Source of the DNA: Sipunculus nudus
Taxonomy: Eukaryota > Annelida > Sipuncula > Golfingiida > Sipunculidae
Assembly: GCA_026874595.1 (NCBI GenBank)
Contig: CM049311.1
Coordinates: 18,067,676 to 18,131,675 of the forward strand
DNA length: 64,000 nt
Direction of reading: 5' to 3'
Shown here: positions 21,801-33,871 of the stretch, one piece after another
How the letters are laid out: each line of letters begins with the position of its first letter
Numbering within the stretch: position 1 is the stretch's first letter
Notes under the pieces: model-generated
Told to the model about the DNA's origin: nothing
Database searches by the model: none
What the model saw: only the letters and a program-made list of their open reading frames with translations
Position numbers and translations under genes: made by a program

Positions 21801-22563
21801 TAATTGTATTGTCTTTTGAAACTCTGAGCATACAGGTGAATTTGGAGGTTACCGATTGGTGTTAATATAGATATTTTGTCTGTGGTCAGACAGATAGTTT
21901 CAAGAAGTTTGAAAGCTAATATTACTGCCACCTCAGACTGAAACCCTATAATATTGCTGGGTGAGATGGCAGTAGAATGTGAAATATGAGAATCATAATT
22001 ATCTTTGCCTTGGCTCAGATCTAAATATTATGAGTTGAAAGTGGCTTTAACTCATTCAGCTAAACCGGGTATAACATTTGTACATTTTACGACGCCTATA
22101 AATGACCAAGTTGATGACATAGTTTACAAACACCCATAAGCGTTTATTGAATAAAGGATGTGAAAGATAAGAAAGTAAGGATCCGTAAAATTTGTCAGGT
22201 GTCATGATTCATGAGAACATAATTATAAAACGCTACATCAGATCTGTGTATACATATTTCACTTGAAAATATTTCTCCAAGGTAGAGTTTATTTAGATCT
22301 ACATGATTGCTTTGGCAGCTCGTTCTTTGCCCAATATAAATACCAGGACGGTGTTAATGAACCTGATATTTGAATATAAGCAGTAGTGCATGAACCTCTA
22401 GGCCAAGTAAGTCCAAGGTCAATCCAAGCAGGATCCCTATAAAAAGGGGGCGCATCACCCGGAACAAGGGTGAACCAGTGTGCCGGGAATGCCAGTATAT
22501 TTTTACATTATCATTGCCGGCAAAAGTAGGGACGGTAACGGCGCAAGACGCAGTGTCTTTTTT

Positions 22564-23216
22564 AGTGAAGCGTGTTTTCTTGTTTTCATATTTTAAGGTG
22601 AAAAGGTAAGAGGAGATTCCTCTCCTCATCCGCCCCTACTGTGCCGTGAGGAACTGTACATGTATTACCAGGAAGTATGAGCTGTGTAGAGGATACACAA
22701 AGAACAAACAAATGAAAACAAATAAAGGACAAATTAATAATATATTTTCCATAAACCACAGTTGAAGAGGGTCCAGGGGATCGTCTAGGTGTCCGGACCC
22801 TTTTTTTATCCACCGCAAACTTAATTAAGGGTTTCAGACAAAATTGTGCGGCCTGGACCCCCCCCCCCACTTTTCTGGGCCCGGGGACCTAGTGAAGCGT
22901 GTTTTCTTGTTTTCATATTTTAAGGTGAAAAGGTAAGAGGAGATTCCTCTCCTCATCCGCCCCTACTGTGCCGTGAGGAACTGTACATGTATTACCAGGA
23001 AGTATGAGCTGTGTAGAGGATACACAAAGAACAAACAAATGAAAACAAATAAAGGACAAATTAATAATATATTTTCCATAAACCACAGTTGAAGAGGGTC
23101 CAGGGGATCGTCTAGGTGTCCGGACCCTTTTTTTATCCACCGCAAACTTAATTAAGGGTTTCAGACAAAATTGTGCGGCCTGGACCCCCCCCCCACTTTT
23201 CTGGGCCCGGGGACCT
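22564..23216. repeat. 327-bp unit in two tandem copies (first macro-copy)
   Basis: Units 22564-22890 and 22891-23216 both run from agtgaagcgtgttttc to gggcccggggacct. The reverse ORFs found here are repeated translations of the unit, not genes. The unit contains a stretch (gggtccaggggatcg ... gcggcctggaccccc) related to the G-rich MITE at 33084-33287. Confidence 0.9.
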
Positions 23217-23342
23217 TCTTTTATGGGTTTTCATTAGTCCTCCTGGATTGGTCTCCCCCTTTTCCTAAATCCTAGATCCGTCCATGCACAGAATGAATGA
23301 GCCATCCTATGAAAACTACTGACTAAATCTGAAATATGGGCT

Positions 23343-23558
23343 TGGCACGATCGTTCAAGTTTCCACTGTTATGTTCGGTTTTGGTGGTGTACTGTAAAGC
23401 ACAAACGACGAAAACCAGGAACCAGTTTAACCTGAAGAATAATGGATACAGTAATGTGTTGGTTGCCCTTATTCCCGGCGTCCAGGAAGACCCCTAGCTT
23501 ATAGTCTGGATGAAAAAATTCCAACAGATTTCCCCAATTCCACGTGCAATGCTACTCG
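23343..23558 (+). pseudogene. Dead CLCA exon 1 (inverted copy, first macro-copy)
   Basis: Aligns along its length with CLCA exon 1 and keeps NQFNLKNNGYSNVLVAL. The start codon has become ATC-like, the PEL position is a stop (CCC TAG), and the tail is altered. The end matches GCTACTCG|GTATGG, the old donor. Orientation is opposite to the intact gene. Confidence 0.85.
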
Positions 23559-24846
23559 GTATGGCCTTTTTTAACTTTAAAAAATAATTTCTATTTATTA
23601 AACTTGCCAAAAAAAACAATAAGATTCCTTAAATGAGTTCCTGTTTTTCCGACTTATACAATAGAAGTAATAGATAAACGGTACTACAGATATCTTCTGT
23701 GATTATACAGGATTGGAAATATATATATTATACATACAAATTGTACAGAAATTCATATTCATATGCAGTCAAAATTAGATATTGACCAATTTACACAGAT
23801 TTACACCGAAATATTTAGAGGACTGTTTGACGCCATAACTAGGTATTGTCACAGTACGATCTTTGTGTCAAGTCTTTTTTTTCCCCTCGCTGTCCGTGTA
23901 TATGGTTAAATTTACTGGTATTGGTTTTCATTAATTTCATATTATTGACTTGATTTCCCAAAGGCTGAATTTAAGGAGGTTAATGCTTTGTCAGTTATCT
24001 GCCATATCATAGGACAGATAGTTTTTAATGATTTTGAATGTAGAATTTATTGGGTTTATTTATCCATGTAGCGCCCATTCAGATTCATTTGATCGGATGA
24101 CATTTGCTTCCGGAGAAATTCTGCACTACGTTTAGGTTCGATTGTGGCTAATCAGAGCAGAATATTGTGATTTTATTATTTACAATTAGCAGTCTGTCTT
24201 AGAATTGTCCTACCTGGACAGACACTTTGATTAAGGTGAAGGAATGTGCCATGGGAACACGCTTGGAAGAATGTAGTTGGACTGAGGAGAGAGATGCTTG
24301 TAAACAGAGGTCTTCTATAAACAACACAGTAAATGGGATCTTTGTTCCAGCTTACAGAACAATTATATAGAACCCGTGTTACTCCGACCTGTAAACGGTA
24401 GAATCTTAGAATTCTTAAAATTTGAATGCCCGTAATTTGCTCGGATCATCTAATGAAATACATTTTAAAGTAGATTTAACAGTACATATTTTGCTTTCGA
24501 ATTTTAATTTGTTGTGATTAAATTTTATACAGCTGCAGGTAGTCCCAAACACAGATGCAACTTTTGTATTCTGATGTTTAAGGATTTGTAATACACCTGT
24601 CTCTTGCTGCCTTTTGCTTGCGGGTTTGTGGTAGATTGAGGAATAGCAAGCTCAGAGCACGGTCAGATAATTGCAGGAATAATCTTGTCTTAACATATCA
24701 TTTTTAAAGAAAAAAGACACGTCTTTGGAACATGACAGAAATATGAATATTCAAGACCACGATCTTCCAAACTGGCGCTACCGAAAGACACTTGAGAACA
24801 ACCTTAACCAACTCAAAACCTGATCTGTTATTTATATCATTTTCAG

Positions 24847-24940
24847 GAAGAGGGCATACATCAAGCAATGCTATATTTTTCAAAAAGCATTTTCTTATGA
24901 AACAAAAATTCGTCATGCAGTTCGGGACTTACGGGACGAG
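24847..24940 (+). pseudogene. Dead CLCA exon 2 (inverted copy, first macro-copy)
   Basis: Acceptor ttttcag and GAAGAGGGCATACATCAAG match the start of real exon 2. About 180 bp of the middle is missing, then FLMKQKFVMQFGTYG corresponds to its end. The donor is damaged (gacgag|taaac). Confidence 0.85.
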
Positions 24941-25279
24941 TAAACATTTTAAAGGGCATTTAAATTTTCTGATGATAGCCTGTTTCTATAAATGACCCAT
25001 GTGCATAACGCGATGTTTTATCAAGGCTATAATGAAATCAAGCATTGCAGATTTGTCCACATACACGCCATGGATGTGTGGTACAGATGCCGTTAAATTG
25101 AAAAATTATACAAAATTAAAACATAACATTTGGGAGTTCCACACCAACGTTTAAAATCCTCCTAGAATATTAGAACAATGAAATGTATACGTAATGCTAA
25201 CAGTATATAGAATACAATGATCTATATCTTATAATCGAATTGAATGGCCTTTTGAAAGATATCAGTTTAATACATAAAT

Positions 25280-25420
25280 GTATTGAAGCACGAGTGGTCG
25301 CATATGCGGTGGGAAGTATTGGACAAATACCTATTGATAACAAAAATTGGATTTTTGAACAAAAATTGTTCGGCGTGAGCAAGTCTGGGTGACCAAAAGA
25401 GAACACTTTGGTAACAGGGG
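25280..25420 (+). pseudogene. Dead CLCA exon 3 (inverted copy, first macro-copy)
   Basis: Begins like exon 3 and keeps HEWSHMRW, but the next residues are changed (EVLDKY instead of GVFDEY), the middle is deleted, and stops occur. The border acaggg|ggtaga is still recognisable. No exon 4 copy was found downstream. Confidence 0.83.
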
Positions 25421-26016
25421 GTAGATATAGATTGGAAATGGTTAAGAATTCTTGATCCGAATAGAAAAATATTTTTTATCAACCGTGAATCATAATTAGG
25501 ATGTTCGGCCAAAATGCCATAGGTTATAACCTACCTACGACATGACTTATCGGTCAGCTGTTTAGAATAAGGAGGGTGTTATTAAATGGACAAAATCAGG
25601 AGTAATATAATGTCTATTCTTTCACACTATCAGTACAGGTTTACTTTATACAAACGTTTTCCAGCAAAACAATCACAGAACATGGTCATAGAACCTCGCT
25701 GTTCAACAGCTTGTTATGGCTCTGCGTTTTGGTAAACACAGTCCACGTGTGTCTGTTGACCATAACATTTTGCACGTGACCAGACTTCTGATTGTATGCC
25801 ACAACACCCTTTTTACACTGTTTTTTACACTGTATTTTACACAACACTCTGTTTTTAACACTCAGTCACAGGAGTAATCAAACAGTTTCAGAGCAATTTT
25901 TTGGCAGGTATAAATTTATTGTAAAGGAAAGAAGCTATTTCTTTTGTGTTCATTGAACATACTTTACAGGTGATTGGGTCCCTTTTAAGTATAAATTATT
26001 TATATTTTTTTAGTAT

Positions 26017-27259
26017 TACCGTTTTTCCTTAGACAGACGCCGGGCGTTTTTTTTTTGTCAGACCCCGATTTAACCCAGCGTCTAAACAAGGCCGGCTTCC
26101 ATTTAAGGCCGGTGTTTATTGAAAAAAACACACACATTATAATGCTCGTCAAACAAAACTAAAAGAAAAAAGAACGCATCGAAACAATAAACCCGCCGGT
26201 CACTAAACTCCTTAGGGATACAATTGAAAACATACCGTAAAATAGCCGGTACACGGATTGTGTTTACGAAATTTCCTTAGAAACCACTAGGATATGGGTT
26301 ACGTGCAGTCTACATGCACAAATACTCAACATAATAAGAATTTACGGGAAATCACAGCGCGAGATTGCAGTTGTCCAATGGAATATATGTCCGAGCGGGC
26401 CTCTCAAAACCAGGTACCGTGTGCAGTTGGTAACATTATTTCCCTCTGCACACGTGGTGTTCTTCTATCAACTGTGCACAACGTACAGTATTGTAACATT
26501 GGTTCCATCGAAATACAGGGAGTTGGTACTTATAACGGCACGGCGTGATTCATTTTGTTAACATTTCCTGCCGTCTTTTAATTGACTCAGCTTGACAGAG
26601 CGTATTCAAGCGTTTCCGACCTGGTATATACAGAGCATGGGGTGGCTCTCCCATTAACTGTGGACCGCGTACAACAGATTATATTGGTTTCATCGAAATA
26701 TGGGAGTTGGTACGTATAACAGCACAGCGTACTTAATTTTAAAGACTCTTTCCTCCCGTTCGTTTACTGTGTCAGCTTGACACAGCGTATTCAAGCATTA
26801 CAACCATGAGGAACATAGACTCACCGTACTACGTTGTACCGCTCTTGTCAAGCTGTACTATTTTTACCTATCTTGACAGCAGTGATAGTATGACGTTTTG
26901 TGTAGCGTTTATTAGGATCGATGTTCAGCTTTAATCGTAATGGCGAATCGAAATGTTATAGGACAAGCATGCACGTAAGAAAAAAAAAAGAAAGATTTAT
27001 AAAGGTATTAAACATATTATCAACACAAACACAAACGGAAATTCATACAACAATCTACGGTCAATTTGACCGGTAATGCAATAGTTGCTAGAAAAGACAT
27101 CTGGCGGCAAACATGGAAACTAATCTGACACCTGGCTTCTAAACAAGACATGCAATATTAAAGGCCGGCGTTTATTTTTGTAAAACAATGTTCTATCCCG
27201 GCGACTAAATAAGGGAGGCGACTATTTAAGGCCCGACGTCTATTCAAGGGAATACGGTA
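26017..27259. mobile_element. 1.24-kb inverted-repeat element (non-autonomous DNA transposon?), first macro-copy
   Basis: Left end TACCGTTTTTCCTTAGACAG and right end reading inward TACCGTATTCCCTTGAATAG are imperfect inverted repeats. Just inside both ends are repeated motifs of the type ggccggcgtttatt and gcgtctaaacaagg. The interior has two roughly 185-bp direct repeats (from about 26460 and 26645). The 84-codon ORF at 26294-26548 has no transposase motif. Target-site duplication is unclear. Confidence 0.6.
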
Positions 27260-27883
27260 GGTTATTTACCTTTGACATCTAAGTTCTCGAGTTTTTCTTT
27301 TAACAGTATAAACCGTTATTGTCTATTTACACTGTAGTTTTTGGGTCTCTTTGCTCTCAGGGATCTGGTTTAATTGAAAATCATTTTGGTATAACATTTG
27401 TACATTTTACGACGCCTATAAATGACCAAGTTGATGACATAGTTTACAAACACCCATAAGCGTTTATTGAATAAAGGATGTGAAAGATAAGAAAGTAAGG
27501 ATCCGTAAAATTTGTCAGGTGTCATGATTCATGAGAACATAATTATAAAACGCTACATCAGATCTGTGTATACATATTTCACTTGAAAATATTTCTCCAA
27601 GGTAGAGTTTATTTAGATCTACATGATTGCTTTGGCAGCTCGTTCTTTGCCCAATATAAATACCAGGACGGTGTTAATGAACCTGATATTTGAATATAAG
27701 CAGTAGTGCATGAACCTCTAGGCCAAGTAAGTCCAAGGTCAATCCAAGCAGGATCCCTATAAAAAGGGGGCGCATCACCCGGAACAAGGGTGAACCAGTG
27801 TGCCGGGAATGCCAGTATATTTTTACATTATCATTGCCGGCAAAAGTAGGGACGGTAACGGCGCAAGACGCAGTGTCTTTTTT

Positions 27884-28540
27884 AGTGAAGCGTGTTTTCT
27901 TGTTTTCATATTTTAAGGTGAAAAGGTAAGAGGAGATTCCTCTCCTCATCCGCCCCTACTGTGCCGTGAGGAACTGTACATGTATTACCAGGAAGTATGA
28001 GCTGTGTAGAGGATACACAAAGAACAAACAAATGAAAACAAATAAAGGACAAATTAATAATATATTTTCCATAAACCACAGTTGAAGAGGGTCCAGGGGA
28101 TCGTCTAGGTGTCCGGACCCTTTTTTTATCCACCGCAAACTTAATTAAGGGTTTCAGACAAAATTGTGCGGCCTGGACCCCCCCCCCACTATATGTGGGC
28201 CCGGGGACCTAGTGAAGCGTGTTTTCTTGTTTTCATATTTTAAGGTGAAAAGGTAAGAGGAGATTCCTCTCCTCATCCGCCCCTACTGTGCCGTGAGGAA
28301 CTGTACATGTATTACCAGGAAGTATGAGCTGTGTAGAGGATACACAAAGAACAAACAAATGAAAACAAATAAAGGACAAATTAATAATATATTTTCCATA
28401 AACCACAGTTGAAGAGGGTCCAGGGGATCGTCTAGGTGTCCGGACCCTTTTTTTATCCACCGCAAACTTAATTAAGGGTTTCAGACAAAATTGTGCGGCC
28501 TGGACCCCCCCCCCCCCCACTTTTCTGGGCCCGGGGACCT
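27884..28540. repeat. 327-bp unit in two tandem copies (second macro-copy)
   Basis: Units 27884-28210 and 28211-28540, equivalent to 22564-23216. Here the two units differ from each other near their poly-C run (actatatgtggg versus acttttctggg), so they can be told apart. Confidence 0.9.
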
Positions 28541-28666
28541 TCTTTTATGGGTTTTCATTAGTTCTACTGGATTGGTCTCCCCCTTTTCCTAAATCCTAGA
28601 TCCGTCCATGCACAGAATGAATGAGCCATCCTATGAAAACTACTGACTAAATCTGAAATATGGGCT

Positions 28667-28882
28667 TGGCACGATCGTTCAAGTTTCCACTGTTATGTTC
28701 GGTTTTGGTGGTGTACTGTAAAGCACAAACGACGAAAACCAGGAACCAGTTTAACCTGAAGAATAATGGATACAGTAATGTGTTGGTTGCCCTTATTCCC
28801 GGCGTCCAGGAAGACCCCTAGCTTATAGTCTGGATGAAAAAATTCCAACAGATTTCCCCAATTCCACGTGCAATGCTACTCG
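28667..28882 (+). pseudogene. Dead CLCA exon 1 (second macro-copy)
   Basis: Duplicate of 23343-23558 with the same lost start and stop codon, so the decay preceded the 5.3-kb duplication. Confidence 0.85.
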
Positions 28883-30171
28883 GTATGGCCTTTTTTAACT
28901 TTAAAAAATAATTTCTATTTATTAAACTTGCCAAAAAAAAACAATAAGATTCCTTAAATGAGTTCCTGTTTTTCCGATTTATACAATAGAAGTAATAGAT
29001 AAACGGTACTACAGATATCTTCTGTGATTATACAGGATTGGAAATATATATATTATACATACAAATTGTACAGAAATTCATATTCATATGCAGTCAAAAT
29101 TAGATATTGACCAATTTACACAGATTTACACCGAAATATTTAGAGGACTGTTTGACGCCATAACTAGGTATTGTCACAGTACGATCTTTGTGTCAAGTCT
29201 TTTTTTTCCCCTCGCTGTCCGTGTATATGGTTAAATTTACTGGTATTGGTTTTCATTAATTTCATATTATTGACTTGATTTCCCAAAGGCTGAATTTAAG
29301 GAGGTTAATGCTTTGTCAGTTATCTGCCATATCATAGGACAGATAGTTTTTAATGATTTTGAATGTAGAATTTATTGGGTTTATTTATCCATGTAGCGCC
29401 CATTCAGATTCATTTGATCGGATGACATTTGCTTCCGGAGAAATTCTGCACTACGTTTAGGTTCGATTGTGGCTAATCAGAGCAGAATATTGTGATTTTA
29501 TTATTTACAATTAGCAGTCTGTCTTAGAATTGTCCTACCTGGACAGACACTTTGATTAAGGTGAAGGAATGTGCCATGGGAACACGCTTGGAAGAATGTA
29601 GTTGGACTGAGGAGAGAGATGCTTGTAAACAGAGGTCTTCTATAAACAACACAGTAAATGGGATCTTTGTTCCAGCTTACAGAACAATTATATAGAACCC
29701 GTGTTACTCCGACCTGTAAACGGTAGAATCTTAGAATTCTTAAAATTTGAATGCCCGTAATTTGCTCGGATCATCTAATGAAATACATTTTAAAGTAGAT
29801 TTAACAGTACATATTTTGCTTTCGAATTTTAATTTGTTGTGATTAAATTTTATACAGCTGCAGGTAGTCCCAAACACAGATGCAACTTTTGTATTCTGAT
29901 GTTTAAGGATTTGTAATACACCTGTCTCTTGCTGCCTTTTGCTTGCGGGTTTGTGGTAGATTGAGGAATAGCAAGCTCAGAGCACGGTCAGATAATTGCA
30001 GGAATAATCTTGTCTTAACATATCATTTTTAAAGAAAAAAGACACGTCTTTGGAACATGACAGAAATATGAATATTCAAGACCACGATCTTCCAAACTGG
30101 CGCTACCGAAAGACACTTGAGAACAACCTTAACCAACTCAAAACCTGATCTGTTATTTATATCATTTTCAG

Positions 30172-30265
30172 GAAGAGGGCATACATCAAGCAATGCTATA
30201 TTTTTCAAAAAGCATTTTCTTATGAAACAAAAATTCGTCATGCAGTTCGGGACTTACGGGACGAG
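30172..30265 (+). pseudogene. Dead CLCA exon 2 (second macro-copy)
   Basis: Duplicate of 24847-24940, with the same internal deletion. Confidence 0.85.
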
Positions 30266-30604
30266 TAAACATTTTAAAGGGCATTTAAATTTTCTGATGA
30301 TAGCCTGTTTCTATAAATGACCCATGTGCATAACGCGATGTTTTATCAAGGCTATAATGAAATCAAGCATTGCAGATTTGTCCACATACACGCCATGGAT
30401 GTGTGGTACAGATGCCGTTAAATTGAAAAATTATACAAAATTAAAACATAACATTTGGGAGTTCCACACCAACGTTTAAAATCCTCCTAGAATATTAGAA
30501 CAATGAAATGTATACGTAATGCTAACAGTATATAGAATACAATGATCTATATCTTATAATCGAATTGAATGACCTTTTGAAAGATATCAGTTTAATACAT
30601 AAAT

Positions 30605-30745
30605 GTATTGAAGCACGAGTGGTCGCATATGCGGTGGGAAGTATTGGACAAATACCTATTGATAACAAAAATTGGATTTTTGAACAAAAATTGTTCGGCG
30701 TGAGCAAGTCTGGGTGACCAAAAGAGAACACTTTGGTAACAGGGG
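30605..30745 (+). pseudogene. Dead CLCA exon 3 (second macro-copy)
   Basis: Duplicate of 25280-25420, with the same changes after the HEXXH-like motif. Confidence 0.83.
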
Positions 30746-31341
30746 GTAGATATAGATTGGAAATGGTTAAGAATTCTTGATCCGAATAGAAAAATATTTT
30801 TTATCAACCGTGAATCATAATTAGGATGTTCGGCCAAAATGCCATAGGTTATAACCTACCTACGACATGACTTATCGGTCAGCTGTTTAGAATAAGGAGG
30901 GTGTTATTAAATGGACAAAATCAGGAGTAATATAATGTCTATTCTTTCACACTATCAGTACAGGTTTACTTTATACAAACGTTTTCCAGCAAAACAATCA
31001 CAGAACATGGTCATAGAACCTCGCTGTTCAACAGCTTGTTATGGCTCTGCGTGTTGGTAAACACAGTCCACGTGTGTCTGTTGACCATAACATTTTGCAC
31101 GTGACCAGACTTCTGATTGTATGCCACAACACCCTTTTTACACTGTTTTTTACACTGTATTTTACACAACACTCTGTTTTTAACACTCAGTCACAGGAGT
31201 AATCAAACAGTTTCAGAGCAATTTTTTGGCAGGTATAAATTTATTGTAAAGGAAAGAAGCTATTTCTTTTGTGTTCATTGAACATACTTTACAGGTGATT
31301 GGGTCCCTTTTAAGTATAAATTATTTATATTTTTTTAGTAT

Positions 31342-32584
31342 TACCGTTTTTCCTTAGACAGACGCCGGGCGTTTTTTTTTTGTCAGACCCCGATTTAACC
31401 CAGCGTCTAAACAAGGCCGGCTTCCATTTAAGGCCGGTGTTTATTGAAAAAAACACACACATTATAATGCTCGTCAAACAAAACTAAAAGAAAAAAGAAC
31501 GCATCGAAACAATAAACCCGCCGGTCACTAAACTCCTTAGGGATACAATTGAAAACATACCGTAAAATAGCCGGTACACGGATTGTGTTTACGAAATTTC
31601 CTTAGAAACCACTAGGATATGGGTTACGTGCAGTCTACATGCACAAATACTCAACATAATAAGAATTTACGGGAAATCACAGCGCGAGATTGCAGTTGTC
31701 CAATGGAATATATGTCCGAGCGGGCCTCTCAAAACCAGGTACCGTGTGCAGTTGGTAACATTATTTCCCTCTGCACACGTGGTGTTCTTCTATCAACTGT
31801 GCACAACGTACAGTATTGTAACATTGGTTCCATCGAAATACAGGGAGTTGGTACTTATAACGGCACGGCGTGATTCATTTTGTTAACATTTCCTGCCGTC
31901 TTTTAATTGACTCAGCTTGACAGAGCGTATTCAAGCGTTTCCGACCTGGTATATACAGAGCATGGGGTGGCTCTCCCATTAACTGTGGACCGCGTACAAC
32001 AGATTATATTGGTTTCATCGAAATATGGGAGTTGGTACGTATAACAGCACAGCGTACTTAATTTTAAAGACTCTTTCCTCCCGTTCGTTTACTGTGTCAG
32101 CTTGACACAGCGTATTCAAGCATTACAACCATGAGGAACATAGACTCACCGTACTACGTTGTACCGCTCTTGTCAAGCTGTACTATTTTTACCTATCTTG
32201 ACAGCAGTGATAGTATGACGTTTTGTGTAGCGTTTATTAGGATCGATGTTCAGCTTTAATCGTAATGGCGAATCGAAATGTTATAGGACAAGCATGCACG
32301 TAAGAAAAAAAAAAGAAAGATTTATAAAGGTATTAAACATATTATCAACACAAACACAAACGGAAATTCATACAACAATCTACGGTCAATTTGACCGGTA
32401 ATGCAATAGTTGCTAGAAAAGACATCTGGCGGCAAACATGGAAACTAATCTGACACCTGGCTTCTAAACAAGACATGCAATATTAAAGGCCGGCGTTTAT
32501 TTTTGTAAAACAATGTTCTATCCCGGCGACTAAATAAGGGAGGCGACTATTTAAGGCCCGACGTCTATTCAAGGGAATACGGTA
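31342..32584. mobile_element. 1.24-kb inverted-repeat element, second macro-copy
   Basis: Duplicate of 26017-27259 as part of the 5.3-kb segment. Confidence 0.6.
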
Positions 32585-32919
32585 GGTTATTTACCTTTGA
32601 CATCTAAGTTCTCGAGTTTTTCTTTTAACAGTATAAACCGTTATTGTCTATTTACACTGTAGTTTTTGGGTCTCTTTGCTCTCAGGGATCTGGTTTAATT
32701 GAAAATCATTTTGCTGTTTAGCGGGAAATCCTAGCTGTTATTTTAAAGATATCACTGACCTGGAGCCTGGCGTCACTTTTCTTACGTACAGACAGTACGT
32801 ACCGTATGTTAGTACATGGGCAAGTTAACTAAAACCCAACCGGCAAATGGAGGATTTTATACTGAATATAAATCACTCTTCCCTACAAATGTGGAATCCG
32901 CTCTTGCCTTCTACCGGCA

Positions 32920-33870
32920 AATATGCAAGAACAAACCCATCTTCTCTCTCAGATGTTCCAGTCTGTGCTAAATCCCCTAGCTGCAGCAAGTTCAGTGATC
33001 ACAGACACGGTATGCCACCTTTGTGGTGTTAGAGGGCATGCCGCCTTTTCTTGTTACATATACAATCAAAATTCAAGCCAGAGCAGATGCAGATCCAGGG
33101 GGGGGGGTCCAGGGGGTCCACCCCCTGGACCCCTCCTTTTTCACCCAAAGCAACCTTTCAAGGGTTTTAGACGTAATTTTGCGGCCTGGACCCCCCTTTT
33201 CCAGACCTGATGACCTTTTTTTTTAGGATTTTCATTAGTCCTCCTGGGTTGGACCCCCCCTTTTCCTAAATTCTGGATCCGCCCCTGCAGAGACGACGCC
33301 AGCGGGGAGCACGTCCTACCTGCCATTACAGTAATCGTTACGGCAACGAGAAACGGGACTGTTACACCAAATGCGGGACCTACGCAGTCAATGCCTCGAC
33401 TCCGACCACCCGAGACCGTTTTCCCCCACCCCAGCAGCAAGCGTAGGTCAGGATTCCCGGTACCCAACGATTTCGGGAAACCAGCAGGGTCCATCACAAT
33501 AAGGGCCAGTGGCAGACCGATTGATCAGCCCAATGTGACTGTTGTAAGTGTTACCAAAGATACTGATATTGATTATGTCGTTCAGGGTATCTCTAGCAAG
33601 GTTTTTCAGGTTACCAATGTAGACAATGTACATTTAGACACTCAGAAAATATCAATGCTTTACAATCACATTAATACTGTTGTAAACCAATGTCAAACAT
33701 CCGCATTTGTAGATACCGGCGCTCAGATATAGGTTTTGAATTGTTACGGAACCTAATATAAACAGGTCACGTATGCGTGATGAACACAGATTTTGTAATG
33801 GAGATAAAATATCAGATTCTGTAACACTAGGCAGCGTGAAATGTCTAGGGAATGAATATAGAAGCCAGTG
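32920..33870 (+). pseudogene. LTR-retroelement gag-protease remnant
   Basis: Gag end with a standard CX2CX4HX4C knuckle (CHLCGVRGHAAFSC, about 33015-33056). A second Cys motif (CHYSNRYG...CYTKC) lies after the inserted MITE, and a retropepsin active site SAFVDTGAQI is at 33697-33731, followed by a stop. Pieces after the stop (DKISDSVTLGSVKC) still resemble protease. It then breaks at 33872, where another insertion starts. Confidence 0.75.
33084..33287. mobile_element. G-rich MITE, 204 bp, with 5-bp target-site duplication
   Basis: Ends CAGATGCAGATCCAGG and, reading inward from the right, CAGGGGCGGATCCAGA are inverted repeats. The 5-bp CAGAG occurs immediately on both sides (33079-33083, 33088-33092). 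It is inserted in the gag remnant; ignoring element plus one CAGAG, the gag frame is continuous across the site, which supports these borders. Confidence 0.8.
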
Positions 33871-33871
33871 T

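Larger units (their letters stand above)
22068..27388. repeat. First copy of a 5.32-kb direct tandem duplication
   Basis: Starts at ggtataacatttgtac and ends at aattgaaaatcattttg, where the second copy begins immediately. The copies differ by a handful of substitutions and short indels (poly-C length, cttttc versus tatatg near 28190, c/t at 23660/28979, g/a at 25246/30571). Contents: 327-bp repeat pair, dead CLCA exons 1-3, and a 1.24-kb inverted-repeat element. It is either very recent or an assembly duplication. Confidence 0.95.
27389..32713. repeat. Second copy of the 5.32-kb direct tandem duplication
   Basis: Same content and order as 22068-27388, offset 5320-5325 bp. It ends at aattgaaaatcattttg, after which unique sequence (ctgtttagcggg) begins. 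The junction between the copies carries no added bases. Confidence 0.95.

Noticed and set aside
24704-24916. Reverse 70-codon ORF overlapping the dead CLCA exon 2
   Set aside because: Antisense shadow; the plus strand explains the sequence as a CLCA exon remnant.
22354-28520. Repeated reverse ORFs of 60-95 codons occurring several times
   Set aside because: They recur only because of the 327-bp and 5.3-kb duplications, and show no domain or splice support.
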